Positions 1 through 7,383 of a DNA stretch of 12,821 nucleotides are shown here, one piece after another. The stretch is from an uncultured Saprospiraceae bacterium. GTDB lineage: Bacteria; Bacteroidota; Bacteroidia; Chitinophagales; Saprospiraceae. The position numbers were made by a program, and so were the translations under genes. Each line of letters opens with the position of its first letter. The stretch's first letter is position 1. The stretch covers positions 1 through 12,821 of the forward strand of contig CALLAG010000265.1 of the NCBI GenBank assembly GCA_938002705.1, written 5' to 3'. The notes beneath the pieces were generated by a model that saw only the letters and a program-made list of their open reading frames with translations, had not been told where the DNA came from and ran no database searches.

Positions 1-26
1 AAATAAAGTAAAATAAGAAACCTTAA

Positions 27-43
27 TAGTGTTTGGCACACTA
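27..43. other. short perfect inverted repeat upstream of hpaF-like gene
   Basis: TAGTGT and ACACTA form perfect 6-bp arms around the 5-nt loop TTGGC. It lies about 68 nt upstream of the isomerase start. It could be an operator or the end of an upstream transcription unit; no T-run follows, so a terminator is not well supported. Function unknown. Confidence 0.3.
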
Positions 44-78
44 AATAGTATATACCAATTTCAATAACTCGAATTTTG

Positions 79-110
79 TAACTCGTAACTAAAAACTAGT
101 AACTAAAAAC
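79..110 (+). repeat. AACTAAAAAC-type repeat, left copy
   Basis: The 12-mer GTAACTAAAAAC occurs twice, at 85-96 and 99-110, and runs directly into the ATG at 111. The 25 nt at 79-103 match the reverse complement of 4056-4080 at 22 of 25 positions without gaps. The two copies therefore bracket the four plus-strand genes between them in inverted orientation. Origin and role are unknown; it resembles a simple dispersed intergenic repeat. Confidence 0.6.
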
Positions 111-473
111 ATGCCCCACATAACATTAGAATGCAGCGCCAATGTCAAGATGGATTTTCAATCTTTCTTCAAAGACCTTTCAGCAGAATTAGTAGCGACC
201 GGAGATGCAGCAAGACTAGGTATCAAGTGTAGAGTCGTCAAGAACGAAGAGTACTATATCATAGATGGCGATCAGGATTATAAGATGGTCAACTTGCTAT
301 ACAGATTACGAGAAGGTAGGACACAAGAGACCTTATCGACCTTTGCTAATATTGGTATGAATGTCATGGAGAAGTATCTTCAAAAAGATATCTCAGAGAA
401 AAAAATAATCTTATCTACAGAAATAAAAGAGCTAAAAAAAGGGCTTGATCTCACTAAAAATTCAGTCAGGTAA
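111..473 (+). CDS. hpaF: 5-carboxymethyl-2-hydroxymuconate delta-isomerase (HpaF/CHMI family)
   Basis: A 120-residue cytoplasmic enzyme of the tautomerase superfamily. In homoprotocatechuate (4-hydroxyphenylacetate) meta-cleavage, this family isomerises 5-carboxymethyl-2-hydroxymuconate to 2-oxo-hept-3-ene-1,7-dioate. The N-terminus MPHITLECSANV matches the HpaF pattern (MPHxxxECSxN). Removal of Met would expose Pro as the catalytic base. GIKCRV (around Arg41) and REGRTQE (around Arg70) align with the GIRSRV and GAGRSLE stretches of E. coli HpaF from memory. The C-terminal IKELKKGLDLTKNSV matches the EELHPTLNFKQNNV tail, and length is normal. The start follows directly on a direct repeat with no clear ribosome site. 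The next gene, 58 nt downstream, encodes an FAH-family enzyme, the usual pathway partner. Other homoprotocatechuate genes are not in the window, so the physiological substrate is inferred. Confidence 0.85.
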   Translation: MPHITLECSANVKMDFQSFFKDLSAELVATGDAARLGIKCRVVKNEEYYIIDGDQDYKMVNLLYRLREGRTQETLSTFANIGMNVMEKYLQKDISEKKIILSTEIKELKKGLDLTKNSVR

Positions 474-531
474 TACAGTATTTTTAGTTTGATAATTATT
501 TACACATAAAAGAATCTAATAAAATAAAGAG

Positions 532-1404
532 ATGAAATTTTCTACATATAAAATAAAAAAGTCAGGCATCATCACCTATGGATCAGTAAGAGAAGAAGAT
601 GGCAAAATCACATTATCTGACATAGGTAGAGCTAAAGGCGGCGACCTCAGAGAATGGATAGAAGAAGGAGCCATGGATGAACTCAAAGGCATAGCCGCAA
701 CAGCTGCCCATATATACAATGAAGAAGACATCGAATATATGGTACCGATACAATCCGCTGAAAAAATCGTATGCATAGGAGTTAATTATGCAAAGCGTAA
801 TGCTGAGTACAAAGACAATTCTGAAGCACCTAAGTATCCAAGTGTTTTTCTCAGATATTTGGATTCATTTACGGGACATAATGAGAATATGATAAGACCT
901 CCAGAATCTGACAAATTAGATTATGAGGGAGAGATCGTCATCATTATAGGAAAAGGAGGCCGAAGAATACCTAAAGAAAATGCACTGGATCATATAGCAG
1001 GATTGACCCTTATGAATGAAGGCACATTAAGAGACTGGGTCAGACATGCTAAGTTCAATGTAACACAAGGCAAAAACTTTGATAAATCAGGAATCATCGG
1101 ACCTTGGATGATGACTGCTGATGAGGTAGAAGACTATACCAATCTCAGTATACAGACTCGAGTCAATGGAGAAGTCAGACAGAATGATAATACTTCTAAC
1201 CTGATGTTTCCATTCGACTATATCATATCATATCTCAGTACTTTCATGACACTTAAGCCAGGTGATATGATATCTACTGGAACTCCTAATGGTGCTGGTG
1301 CCAGATTTGAACCACCCAAGTATCTTGTTCCTGGAGATATCGTAGAAGTAGAAGCTGCTGGCATAGGAATACTTAGGAATGGTGTGCAGGATGAAATTCT
1401 GTAA
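532..1404 (+). CDS. fumarylacetoacetate hydrolase (FAH) family protein, HpaG-like
   Basis: A 290-residue cytoplasmic FAH-fold enzyme. Residues about 1-70 form a variable N-terminal part, and 78-285 the catalytic domain. Visible signatures are IVCIGVNYAKRN (79-90), DYEGEIVIIIGK (130-141) with paired metal-ligand glutamates 132 and 134, NEGTLRDW (162-169), GKNFD (180-184) and STGTPNGAG (248-256). The third metal ligand is usually Asp (NDxSxRD); here the position is Glu163, a conservative change. Family members hydrolyse, decarboxylate or isomerise 2-oxo-enol dioates. Next to an HpaF-type isomerase, the best reading is the HpaG-type decarboxylase/isomerase step. A different acylpyruvate or lactone substrate cannot be excluded, because the family is broad and often annotated only generically. 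Confidence 0.85.
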   Translation: MKFSTYKIKKSGIITYGSVREEDGKITLSDIGRAKGGDLREWIEEGAMDELKGIAATAAHIYNEEDIEYMVPIQSAEKIVCIGVNYAKRNAEYKDNSEAPKYPSVFLRYLDSFTGHNENMIRPPESDKLDYEGEIVIIIGKGGRRIPKENALDHIAGLTLMNEGTLRDWVRHAKFNVTQGKNFDKSGIIGPWMMTADEVEDYTNLSIQTRVNGEVRQNDNTSNLMFPFDYIISYLSTFMTLKPGDMISTGTPNGAGARFEPPKYLVPGDIVEVEAAGIGILRNGVQDEIL

Positions 1405-1441
1405 TTCATTATTCTATAACTGAGATGCAGATACAATAATA

Positions 1442-1466
1442 GAAAAATAGAATATCTCTATTTTTC
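1442..1466. other. perfect 10-bp hairpin between FAH and PqqB-like genes
   Basis: GAAAAATAGA and TCTATTTTTC are perfect 10-bp arms around the loop ATATC. The hairpin ends 14 nt before the ATG at 1481. It is A/T-only apart from three G-C pairs, and its 3' arm carries five T. It could attenuate or terminate the upstream hpaF-FAH transcript, or sit in the leader of the downstream pair. No clear TAnnTTTG promoter lies beside it. Confidence 0.45.
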
Positions 1467-1480
1467 ACTAACTTTATTTC

Positions 1481-2440
1481 ATGAAGATATTACGAATAGA
1501 AGTCTTTATATTCTTAGCATTGCTAGTGGCTACGATGGCTTTTAGGATGTATCATTCTGATAAGCATGCTCATACTAATGGTGAAGGTGAGAGTCCTCAT
1601 CTAATCATATTGGGTATAGCTCAAGATGCTGGATATCCTCAGATTAACTGTAAGAAAACTTGCTGTGAGAAGCTATGGGGGAATCCTGAAATGAAAAAAT
1701 CAGTTTCTTGTATAGGTATCAAAGATCCAAAAACTAAAAAAGCTTGGCTGATAGATGCGACCCCTGACATTAAAGATCAACTGCACCACTTACTCTCTGA
1801 CGAGTACACATTAGAAGGGATATTCCTTACCCATGCACACATGGGACATTATACTGGACTGATGGAGCTCGGTAGAGAAGCTATGGGTGCTGACGCTGTG
1901 CCTGTCTACGTCATGCCTAAGATGAAAACCTTCATAGAAACGAATGGCCCTTGGGATCAGTTAGTCAAATTAAATAATATCAAGTGTATCCCATTAGAAC
2001 ATAATAAGCCAACTATCTTAACTGAGTCCATATCTATAGTACCTATGCAAGTGCCTCACAGAGATGAGTACTCCGAAACCGTAGGTTATACCATTAACTC
2101 TACTGATAAGTCAGCTCTATTTATTCCAGACATAGATAAATGGGATAAGTGGGACCGAGACATCAACGAAGAAATAGCCAAAGTCGATTACGCCTTTCTA
2201 GATGGTACATTCTACCGTAATGGAGAAATATGGGGTCGAGATATGAGCGACATTCCACACCCATTCATACAAGAAAGTATGTCTTACTTCAACAAGTTAA
2301 GCGCTTCGGAGAAAAATAAAATTTACTTTATACATCTCAATCATACCAATCCCTTGTTAGATAAATCATCAGAAGAGCGACAATCATTTGATAAAAAAAG
2401 ATATCATGTGGCGAGGGAAGGACAAATTGTCGATCTTTGA
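1481..2440 (+). CDS. exported PqqB-like metallo-beta-lactamase-fold hydrolase
   Basis: A 319-residue MBL-fold protein. Residues about 5-21 are hydrophobic after a short basic start, so it is secreted or anchored by its N-terminus; there is no lipobox cysteine. Features shared with PqqB-like proteins are AQDAGYPQINC (48-57), a Cys cluster at 57, 61 and 62, THAHMGHYTGL (117-127) with His118, His120 and His123, HRDEYSETVGY (193-203), FIPDIDKW (214-221) and FLDGTFY (239-245). The core metal motif is HxHxGH rather than the usual HxHxDH. That Gly looks like a family trait to me from memory, but I could not check it. No other PQQ genes are present, so PQQ synthesis is not implied; true PqqB is also normally cytoplasmic. 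The stop is only 3 nt before the next start, indicating translational coupling with the methyltransferase. Substrate unknown. Confidence 0.8.
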   Translation: MKILRIEVFIFLALLVATMAFRMYHSDKHAHTNGEGESPHLIILGIAQDAGYPQINCKKTCCEKLWGNPEMKKSVSCIGIKDPKTKKAWLIDATPDIKDQLHHLLSDEYTLEGIFLTHAHMGHYTGLMELGREAMGADAVPVYVMPKMKTFIETNGPWDQLVKLNNIKCIPLEHNKPTILTESISIVPMQVPHRDEYSETVGYTINSTDKSALFIPDIDKWDKWDRDINEEIAKVDYAFLDGTFYRNGEIWGRDMSDIPHPFIQESMSYFNKLSASEKNKIYFIHLNHTNPLLDKSSEERQSFDKKRYHVAREGQIVDL

Positions 2441-2443
2441 TAC

Positions 2444-4051
2444 ATGTTATCAAGAGAAGAAAAAAGAAAATACAGAGCAGATCTATTCAGACATTTAGAT
2501 GGAATCGCTGTAGCGCCTACCTGCTATGCCTTGCATAAGAAAGGAGTACTTACATATCTAATAGAAAATAAGGAAGTCTCACTCACTCAAGTGACAGAAC
2601 ACTTCTCAGCTAACGAGGGCTACATCAATGTCGCCTTAAGGATATTATCTTCTCAAGGCTGGTTAGATCAGAAATTAGATAATACGCAGGATACCATTCA
2701 TTATGCTATCAACGATAAGTCAAAGGAAGCATTCGGCTATGCACATCTATATGAAGAAGTAGATTACCTACTGAAGTTCTCTGGTCAATTCTCTAAGCGA
2801 AAATTCCAAGTAGAACCATTTCTTGTTCTCGAAAAAATAATGAATAACTACAAGGATTCTTATGGTCTCAAAGATGTCAAAGTAGATTCTGTAGCCTACC
2901 AAGTACTTAAACATATCGAAGGTATAATAGTAGGACCTACCGTCGTAAGCTTAGGGATGACTGGTATGTTCCATAACTACTTTATGGAGACTTCATTTAG
3001 CGCTGACGAGTTTCATAGTGATGCCAAAAGCTTTGAGCGACTCTTAGACTTTTTCGTTTGGTTAGGATGGTTTGAGAAGAAAGCCAGTAACTACTCATTT
3101 ACCGATAAGGGCTTCTTTTTTGCTAAGAGAGCCTCTGCATATGGAGTCACCGTCTCGTACATACCTACTTTTAGAAATCTGGACGAGCTCCTATATGGAC
3201 ATCCAGGAATCCTAAGAGAAACTAAAGATGGCGAAGATGAAAAGCACGTAGATAGAGAAATGAATGTATGGGGAAGTGGAGGTGCTCATGCTGCCTACTT
3301 TAAGAAAATGGATGAAGTCATCATAGACTTATTCAACAAACCCATCACAGAACAACCTAAGGGTATTCTCGATATGGGATGTGGTAATGGAGCATTTCTC
3401 ATTCATGCCTTTGATACAATAGCTACACGTACATTACGTGGGCAGATGCTAGAAGAACATCCCCTATTTCTCGTAGGTGCAGATTATAATGATGCAGCAC
3501 TAAGAGTCAGTAGAGCCAATCTCATACAAGCTAATGTATGGGCTAAACTTATGTGGGGAGACATAGGAGATCCCGCAAGACTATCTGAGGACCTTAAAGA
3601 AAATTACAATATAGATCTCAGCGAATTACTCAATGTGAGAACATTCTTAGATCATAATAGAATATGGTCTGAACCAAAAGAAAAAACTACCGATAGAGTC
3701 AGTCACTCTACAGGAGCATTTGTACATCGCGGAGAGAGAATAAATAATAATGCAGTAGAAGATAATCTCAATGAGCACTTCAGCAAGTGGATGCCTTATG
3801 TCAAAAAACATGGATTACTTCTAATAGAATTACATACTGTAGATCCTGCATTAGTCGCTCAGAATATCGGAAGAACGGCTGCTACAGCCTACGACGGTAC
3901 ACATGGATTTTCTGATCAGTACATCGTAGAGTTAGGTGTCTTTAAAAAAGTAGCTGCAGAAGCAGGTCTAGAAGCAGTGGAAAAATATGCTACACGATTT
4001 CCGGATTCTGACCTAGCCACTGTAAGTATTAATCTTTTGAGGGGGAGGTGA
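2444..4051 (+). CDS. class I SAM-dependent methyltransferase, AprA-like, with duplicated N-terminal winged-helix module
   Basis: A 535-residue cytoplasmic protein. The N-terminus holds two related modules. The first starts LFRHLDGIAVAPTCYALHKKGVL (14-36, given here in two overlapping halves: LFRHLDGIAVAPT and TCYALHKKGVL). The second starts VLKHIEGIIVGPTVVSLGMTG (154-174; conserved core HIEGIIVGPTVV). Each continues into a helix-turn-helix-like stretch ending near LSSQGWL (68-74) and FVWLGWF (204-210). A Rossmann methyltransferase core follows: motif I ILDMGCGNGAF (308-318), an acidic strand VGADYN (344-349), then GDIGDP (372-377). Downstream signatures VRTFLDHNRIW and HGFSDQYIVE (487-496) recall the methyltransferase of the apratoxin AprA loading module, a metal-dependent C-methyltransferase family. 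This is family recognition from memory. No polyketide synthase or carrier protein is in the window, so the substrate is unknown. It is coupled to the PqqB-like gene upstream. Confidence 0.75.
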   Translation: MLSREEKRKYRADLFRHLDGIAVAPTCYALHKKGVLTYLIENKEVSLTQVTEHFSANEGYINVALRILSSQGWLDQKLDNTQDTIHYAINDKSKEAFGYAHLYEEVDYLLKFSGQFSKRKFQVEPFLVLEKIMNNYKDSYGLKDVKVDSVAYQVLKHIEGIIVGPTVVSLGMTGMFHNYFMETSFSADEFHSDAKSFERLLDFFVWLGWFEKKASNYSFTDKGFFFAKRASAYGVTVSYIPTFRNLDELLYGHPGILRETKDGEDEKHVDREMNVWGSGGAHAAYFKKMDEVIIDLFNKPITEQPKGILDMGCGNGAFLIHAFDTIATRTLRGQMLEEHPLFLVGADYNDAALRVSRANLIQANVWAKLMWGDIGDPARLSEDLKENYNIDLSELLNVRTFLDHNRIWSEPKEKTTDRVSHSTGAFVHRGERINNNAVEDNLNEHFSKWMPYVKKHGLLLIELHTVDPALVAQNIGRTAATAYDGTHGFSDQYIVELGVFKKVAAEAGLEAVEKYATRFPDSDLATVSINLLRGR

Positions 4052-4055
4052 AACA

Positions 4056-4080
4056 GTTACTGGTTTTTAGTTATTAGTTA
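4056..4080 (-). repeat. AACTAAAAAC-type repeat, right copy (inverted)
   Basis: The reverse complement of this 25-nt stretch matches 79-103 at 22 of 25 positions without gaps. It begins 4 nt after the methyltransferase stop. With the left copy it forms an inverted bracket around the four genes at 111-4051. No hairpin within this copy was seen. Confidence 0.6.
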
Positions 4081-4176
4081 GGTTTTGATACAGATCCTTA
4101 AACTTCCGTTAAATCCATGTGTAGAAAATATTTTTCGGCTATCTTAACATCTCATTAGAACATTAAATAAATCATT

Positions 4177-4614
4177 TTGAAATTACTAAAGTTAATCTTC
4201 TTCGCATTAATCTCAGCCTCATTATTCATGTCGTGTGGAGATGATCCGTTATCTGAGACGATCGTTGACACAACATGGGAAGTTTTCTCTTTCGAACAAA
4301 CAGATTGTGAAGACCCTACTGAGAATATAGCATTGAGAACTGTGGACAACAATTGCATAGATTGGAGCAGTACGACTCTCTGTAATTTCACTTATCAATT
4401 TTTGGCTAACGGTATAGGCTTTTATCAGTATACTGAGACAAGTGGATTAGATAAGTTTGATTTTGAATACTCGGTCAATGATGACATCAATCAGATAACG
4501 ATCTGTGAGGGTACTAATGATTGCGAGCTCTATAATATAGATGGGGCCAATATGACATTGACAAGCTTTGATACAGATGGCTGTATTGTAAATGCCTTAT
4601 TCGTAAAAGGATAA
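4177..4614 (+). CDS. small lipocalin-like lipoprotein
   Basis: A 145-residue predicted lipoprotein. The N-terminus MKLLKLIFFALISASLFMSC is a type II signal peptide ending at the lipid cysteine Cys20, followed by GDD, as in Bacteroidota surface-export signals. The mature part has a TTWEVFSFE opening (32-40), a CNFTYQFLANGIGFYQYTE segment (69-87) and Cys residues at 44, 60, 69, 110, 116 and 136. This resembles Bacteroidota lipocalin-like domains (W near the start, F-x-F-x-x-N-G strand), though I recognise the fold only loosely. The start is TTG at 4177. An in-frame TAA at 4168-4170 leaves only ATC and ATT upstream, so TTG is the only reasonable choice and it gives a complete signal peptide. Transcribed alone; function unknown. 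Confidence 0.75.
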   Translation: MKLLKLIFFALISASLFMSCGDDPLSETIVDTTWEVFSFEQTDCEDPTENIALRTVDNNCIDWSSTTLCNFTYQFLANGIGFYQYTETSGLDKFDFEYSVNDDINQITICEGTNDCELYNIDGANMTLTSFDTDGCIVNALFVKG

Positions 4615-4705
4615 AGTATCAAATTAAAAAGGTCCTACTCCAGTGGCATGATTAAGATATAAAATTATCCTAAGTCAAATTTTCTGTAGATCACTCAGCA
4701 AGATA

Positions 4706-5407
4706 TCACTCCTTAACTTGCTCGTACATCCACTCCCATAGCTTAGGATTATCATAAGTTATCGTCCAGCTATCATGATTGGCTTCAGGGTAAATCGTAA
4801 AATTAGGTTTGCCACCTATTGCTATTAAGGCGTCGACCATTTCTTGTGATTTTTGTAATGGCACGACATTATCTTGAGCTCCGTGAAAAACCCAATTCGG
4901 TACGTCTTTTATATTTGAAATATGCTTAGTGTCTCCACCACCACATATAGGTACGATAGCCGCAAAATGTTCTGGATGCTCTATAGCCCATGCCCATGTG
5001 CCATAGCCGCCCATGGATAATCCAGTAAGATATATACGACTCTTATCTACACGGTTACTCGCGAGAATATATTGTAGCAGCTCTTCTAATCTTTCAGTAT
5101 CCCACCATACATCGTTAGGGCATTGCGGCGATACGACTATAGCAGGAAATGAATATCCAGCTTCTATTTTCTTGGGAGGACCATGGATTTTTACCTTACT
5201 TATATCTGTCCCTCTCTCCCCTGATCCATGAAGGAAAATCATCAGTGGATAGTTCTGATTTTTATTTTCACTATACCCCTCTGGATAGGTTATAAGATGC
5301 TTGTATAGGTTATCTGTCACACTCATTTTTTTTGTCGAGGAACACATAGAAAAAAAGGCTGCTGATAATACAAGCGCCGATAAAGTGAATGTATTTGAAA
5401 TATTCAT
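4706..5407 (-). CDS. secreted or lipid-anchored alpha/beta-hydrolase (esterase/peptidase-like)
   Basis: A 233-residue alpha/beta-hydrolase. The N-terminus is a signal peptide, with Cys22 in FFSMCSSTKK as a possible lipidation site, so it probably acts in the periplasm or at an outer face. Motifs are the oxyanion-hole strand FLHGSGERG (58-66), the nucleophile elbow GLSMGGYG with Ser131, the acid in GAQDNVVP (Asp179) and the base in EANHDSW (His211). This HGxGERG/GxSxGG layout is typical of predicted peptidases/esterases of the feruloyl-esterase and PHB-depolymerase-like group (COG4099 style). The substrate cannot be assigned. The gene starts 34 nt after the asnB stop on the same strand, so it is probably co-transcribed with asnB; a functional link is not obvious. 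Confidence 0.85.
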   Translation of the reverse strand: MNISNTFTLSALVLSAAFFSMCSSTKKMSVTDNLYKHLITYPEGYSENKNQNYPLMIFLHGSGERGTDISKVKIHGPPKKIEAGYSFPAIVVSPQCPNDVWWDTERLEELLQYILASNRVDKSRIYLTGLSMGGYGTWAWAIEHPEHFAAIVPICGGGDTKHISNIKDVPNWVFHGAQDNVVPLQKSQEMVDALIAIGGKPNFTIYPEANHDSWTITYDNPKLWEWMYEQVKE

Positions 5408-5441
5408 AATCCAAATTACTGAATTCTATGAAATAAACCTA

Positions 5442-7109
5442 TCAACTATAGGCATCATCATGCACTGCCTTGACAGCTCTACCAGAGGGATCATTCATAT
5501 TCTTGAATGCTTCGTCCCACTCTAAGGCTATAGGCGTACTGCATGCTACCGATGGTACTGATGGTACTGTGCTCGCCGCTGCATCAGATGGAAAATGCTC
5601 TTCGAATATAATTCTGTAATAATACTCTTCTTTATTAAGCGGAGGATTGATAGCAAAACGGAAAGATGCTCTTTCCATCATATCATCCGTGATCTCAGCA
5701 TGAGCGATTTCCTTAAGTGTATCTATCCATGAGTAGCCTACTCCGTCAGAGAATTGTTCTTTCTGCCTCCATGCAACAGACTCAGGAATATATTCTTCGA
5801 ATGCTTTTCTGAGTATCCACTTCTCCATCTTACCCGGACCTGACATTTTATCCTTAGGATTAAGACGCATAGCTATATCCATGAATTCTTTATCTAAGAA
5901 TGGTACTCTGCCTTCTACACCCCAGGCAGCAAGAGACTTGTTAGCTCTATTACAATCATAGAGATGGAGTTTGTCTAATTTTCTGACTGTCTCTTTGTGG
6001 AACTCTTCTGCACTCGGTGCTTTATGGAAGTAGAGATATCCTCCGAATATCTCATCAGCTCCTTCTCCAGATAACACCATTTTTATACCCATAGACTTAA
6101 TGACTCTCGCCATCAAGTACATAGGCGTACTGGCACGTATAGTCGTGACATCGTAAGTCTCTAAGTGATAGACGACATCACGTATAGCATCCAGACCTTG
6201 TTGTATTGTAAATTTTATCTCATGATGGACCGTCCCTATATGCTTAGCTACATCTGCAGCATGCTTAAGATCTGGAGAACCTTCTAACCCCACAGAGAAT
6301 GAATGCAGTTGTGGCCACCAAGCAGCTTGCTCATCACCTGACTCTACTCTCTTAGCAGAATATTTTTTGGCGATAGCTGAGATTATCGAAGAATCTAAGC
6401 CGCCAGACAACAATACACCGTAAGGTACATCTGACATTAATTGCCTATGCACAGAGTCCTCAAGCGCTTGTCTCAGCTCTTTGATATCGGAGACATTATC
6501 TTTTACAGCAGCATAATCCTCCCAGTCTCGAGTATACCACGTTGTCTTGGTTTCGTCTTTACTATAATAATACTGTCCCGGCAAGAACGATTCTATCTTT
6601 GTACACACGCCTTCCAGTACCTTAAGCTCTGAAGCAACATAGTAGTTGCCAGATTTATCCCATCCTTCGTATAGTGGGATGATGCCCATATGATCTCTTC
6701 CTATGAGAAATACATCTTTGGTTTTATCGTATAATGCAAATGCAAATATGCCATTAAGGTCGTCTAAGAATGCAGTACCTTTCTCCTGATATAATGCTAA
6801 TATCACCTCGCAGTCTGACTTCGTCTGAAAGTCATATACATCAGCATATCGCTCTCTGATCTCCATATGATTATATATCTCACCATTGACTGCTAAGATT
6901 AGATTTTTGTCTTTACTATATAATGGTTGTCCTCCACTTTGGGGATCGACTATAGATAATCGCTCATGAGCCAATATCACATTATCACCACAATGGATAC
7001 CAGACCAGTCGGGTCCTCTATGTCTTTGTTTTTTAGAAAGCTCTAAGGCTTTTTGTCTTAATATCTCGATATCACTTTGGATATTGAATATGGCCAGAAT
7101 TCCACACAT
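5442..7109 (-). CDS. asnB: asparagine synthase B, glutamine-hydrolysing
   Basis: A 555-residue cytoplasmic enzyme making asparagine from aspartate, ATP and glutamine. The N-terminal class II glutaminase domain starts MCGILAIF, with Cys2 as the nucleophile after Met removal. Other glutaminase motifs are HERLSIVD (48-55), NGEIYN (75-80) and SDCEVILALY (98-107). The synthetase domain carries the PP-loop SGGLDSS (235-241), an LSGEGADEIFGGYLYF segment and GRVPFLDKEFMDIAMRLNP. The tail WDEAFKNMNDPSGRAVKAVH matches the C-terminus of E. coli AsnB closely from memory, and length is near its 554 residues, so the gene is full length. A Bacteroidota-type promoter lies 21-51 nt upstream of the ATG. The hydrolase gene follows 34 nt downstream. 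Confidence 0.97.
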   Translation of the reverse strand: MCGILAIFNIQSDIEILRQKALELSKKQRHRGPDWSGIHCGDNVILAHERLSIVDPQSGGQPLYSKDKNLILAVNGEIYNHMEIRERYADVYDFQTKSDCEVILALYQEKGTAFLDDLNGIFAFALYDKTKDVFLIGRDHMGIIPLYEGWDKSGNYYVASELKVLEGVCTKIESFLPGQYYYSKDETKTTWYTRDWEDYAAVKDNVSDIKELRQALEDSVHRQLMSDVPYGVLLSGGLDSSIISAIAKKYSAKRVESGDEQAAWWPQLHSFSVGLEGSPDLKHAADVAKHIGTVHHEIKFTIQQGLDAIRDVVYHLETYDVTTIRASTPMYLMARVIKSMGIKMVLSGEGADEIFGGYLYFHKAPSAEEFHKETVRKLDKLHLYDCNRANKSLAAWGVEGRVPFLDKEFMDIAMRLNPKDKMSGPGKMEKWILRKAFEEYIPESVAWRQKEQFSDGVGYSWIDTLKEIAHAEITDDMMERASFRFAINPPLNKEEYYYRIIFEEHFPSDAAASTVPSVPSVACSTPIALEWDEAFKNMNDPSGRAVKAVHDDAYS

Positions 7110-7129
7110 AACTTATCATTTTGATGATT

Positions 7130-7160
7130 CAAAATTAAATACATCTAACAATAATGTCAA
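7130..7160 (-). promoter_or_regulatory. Bacteroidota-type promoter of asnB
   Basis: On the minus strand, TTG (7158-7160) is followed after 20 nt by TAATTTTG (7130-7137), a perfect match to the -7 consensus TAnnTTTG. The predicted transcription start is near 7124, leaving a leader of about 15 nt before the asnB ATG at 7109. Confidence 0.6.
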
Positions 7161-7383
7161 TCATGTAGTTATTTAAATACAAAACAGCTCAATAATTAGA
7201 ATTTATCAAATAATAAGTATATGATAAAATATAATTTCTAATATAGATACCAAATAATCCTACTGCAGATAGAGATGTTCTAAAGGACAAATAGCATACT
7301 AATAATACAGTAATTGCCTTACTATCAGTCGTTAATGTTATCACGGTATACAATTTGATTATCATTACATAATCAACCTCCAA

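Noticed and set aside
484..491. TTAGTTTG as a separate promoter for the FAH-family gene
   Set aside because: One mismatch to TAnnTTTG and no TTG at the usual distance; the gene is more simply read as co-transcribed with the isomerase gene.
1481..2440. PQQ biosynthesis gene pqqB
   Set aside because: PqqB signatures are present, but the protein carries an N-terminal export or anchor segment and no pqqA, pqqC, pqqD or pqqE lies nearby; called PqqB-like only.
2444..4051. Part of a polyketide gene cluster
   Set aside because: The methyltransferase recalls AprA, but no ketosynthase, acyltransferase or carrier-protein gene is in the window.
7189..7383. A 64-codon minus-strand open frame between asnB and the kinase gene
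   Set aside because: It lies in an AT-rich divergent intergenic stretch, has no recognisable domain, and faces into the asnB promoter; its composition looks like chance reading of AT-rich DNA.
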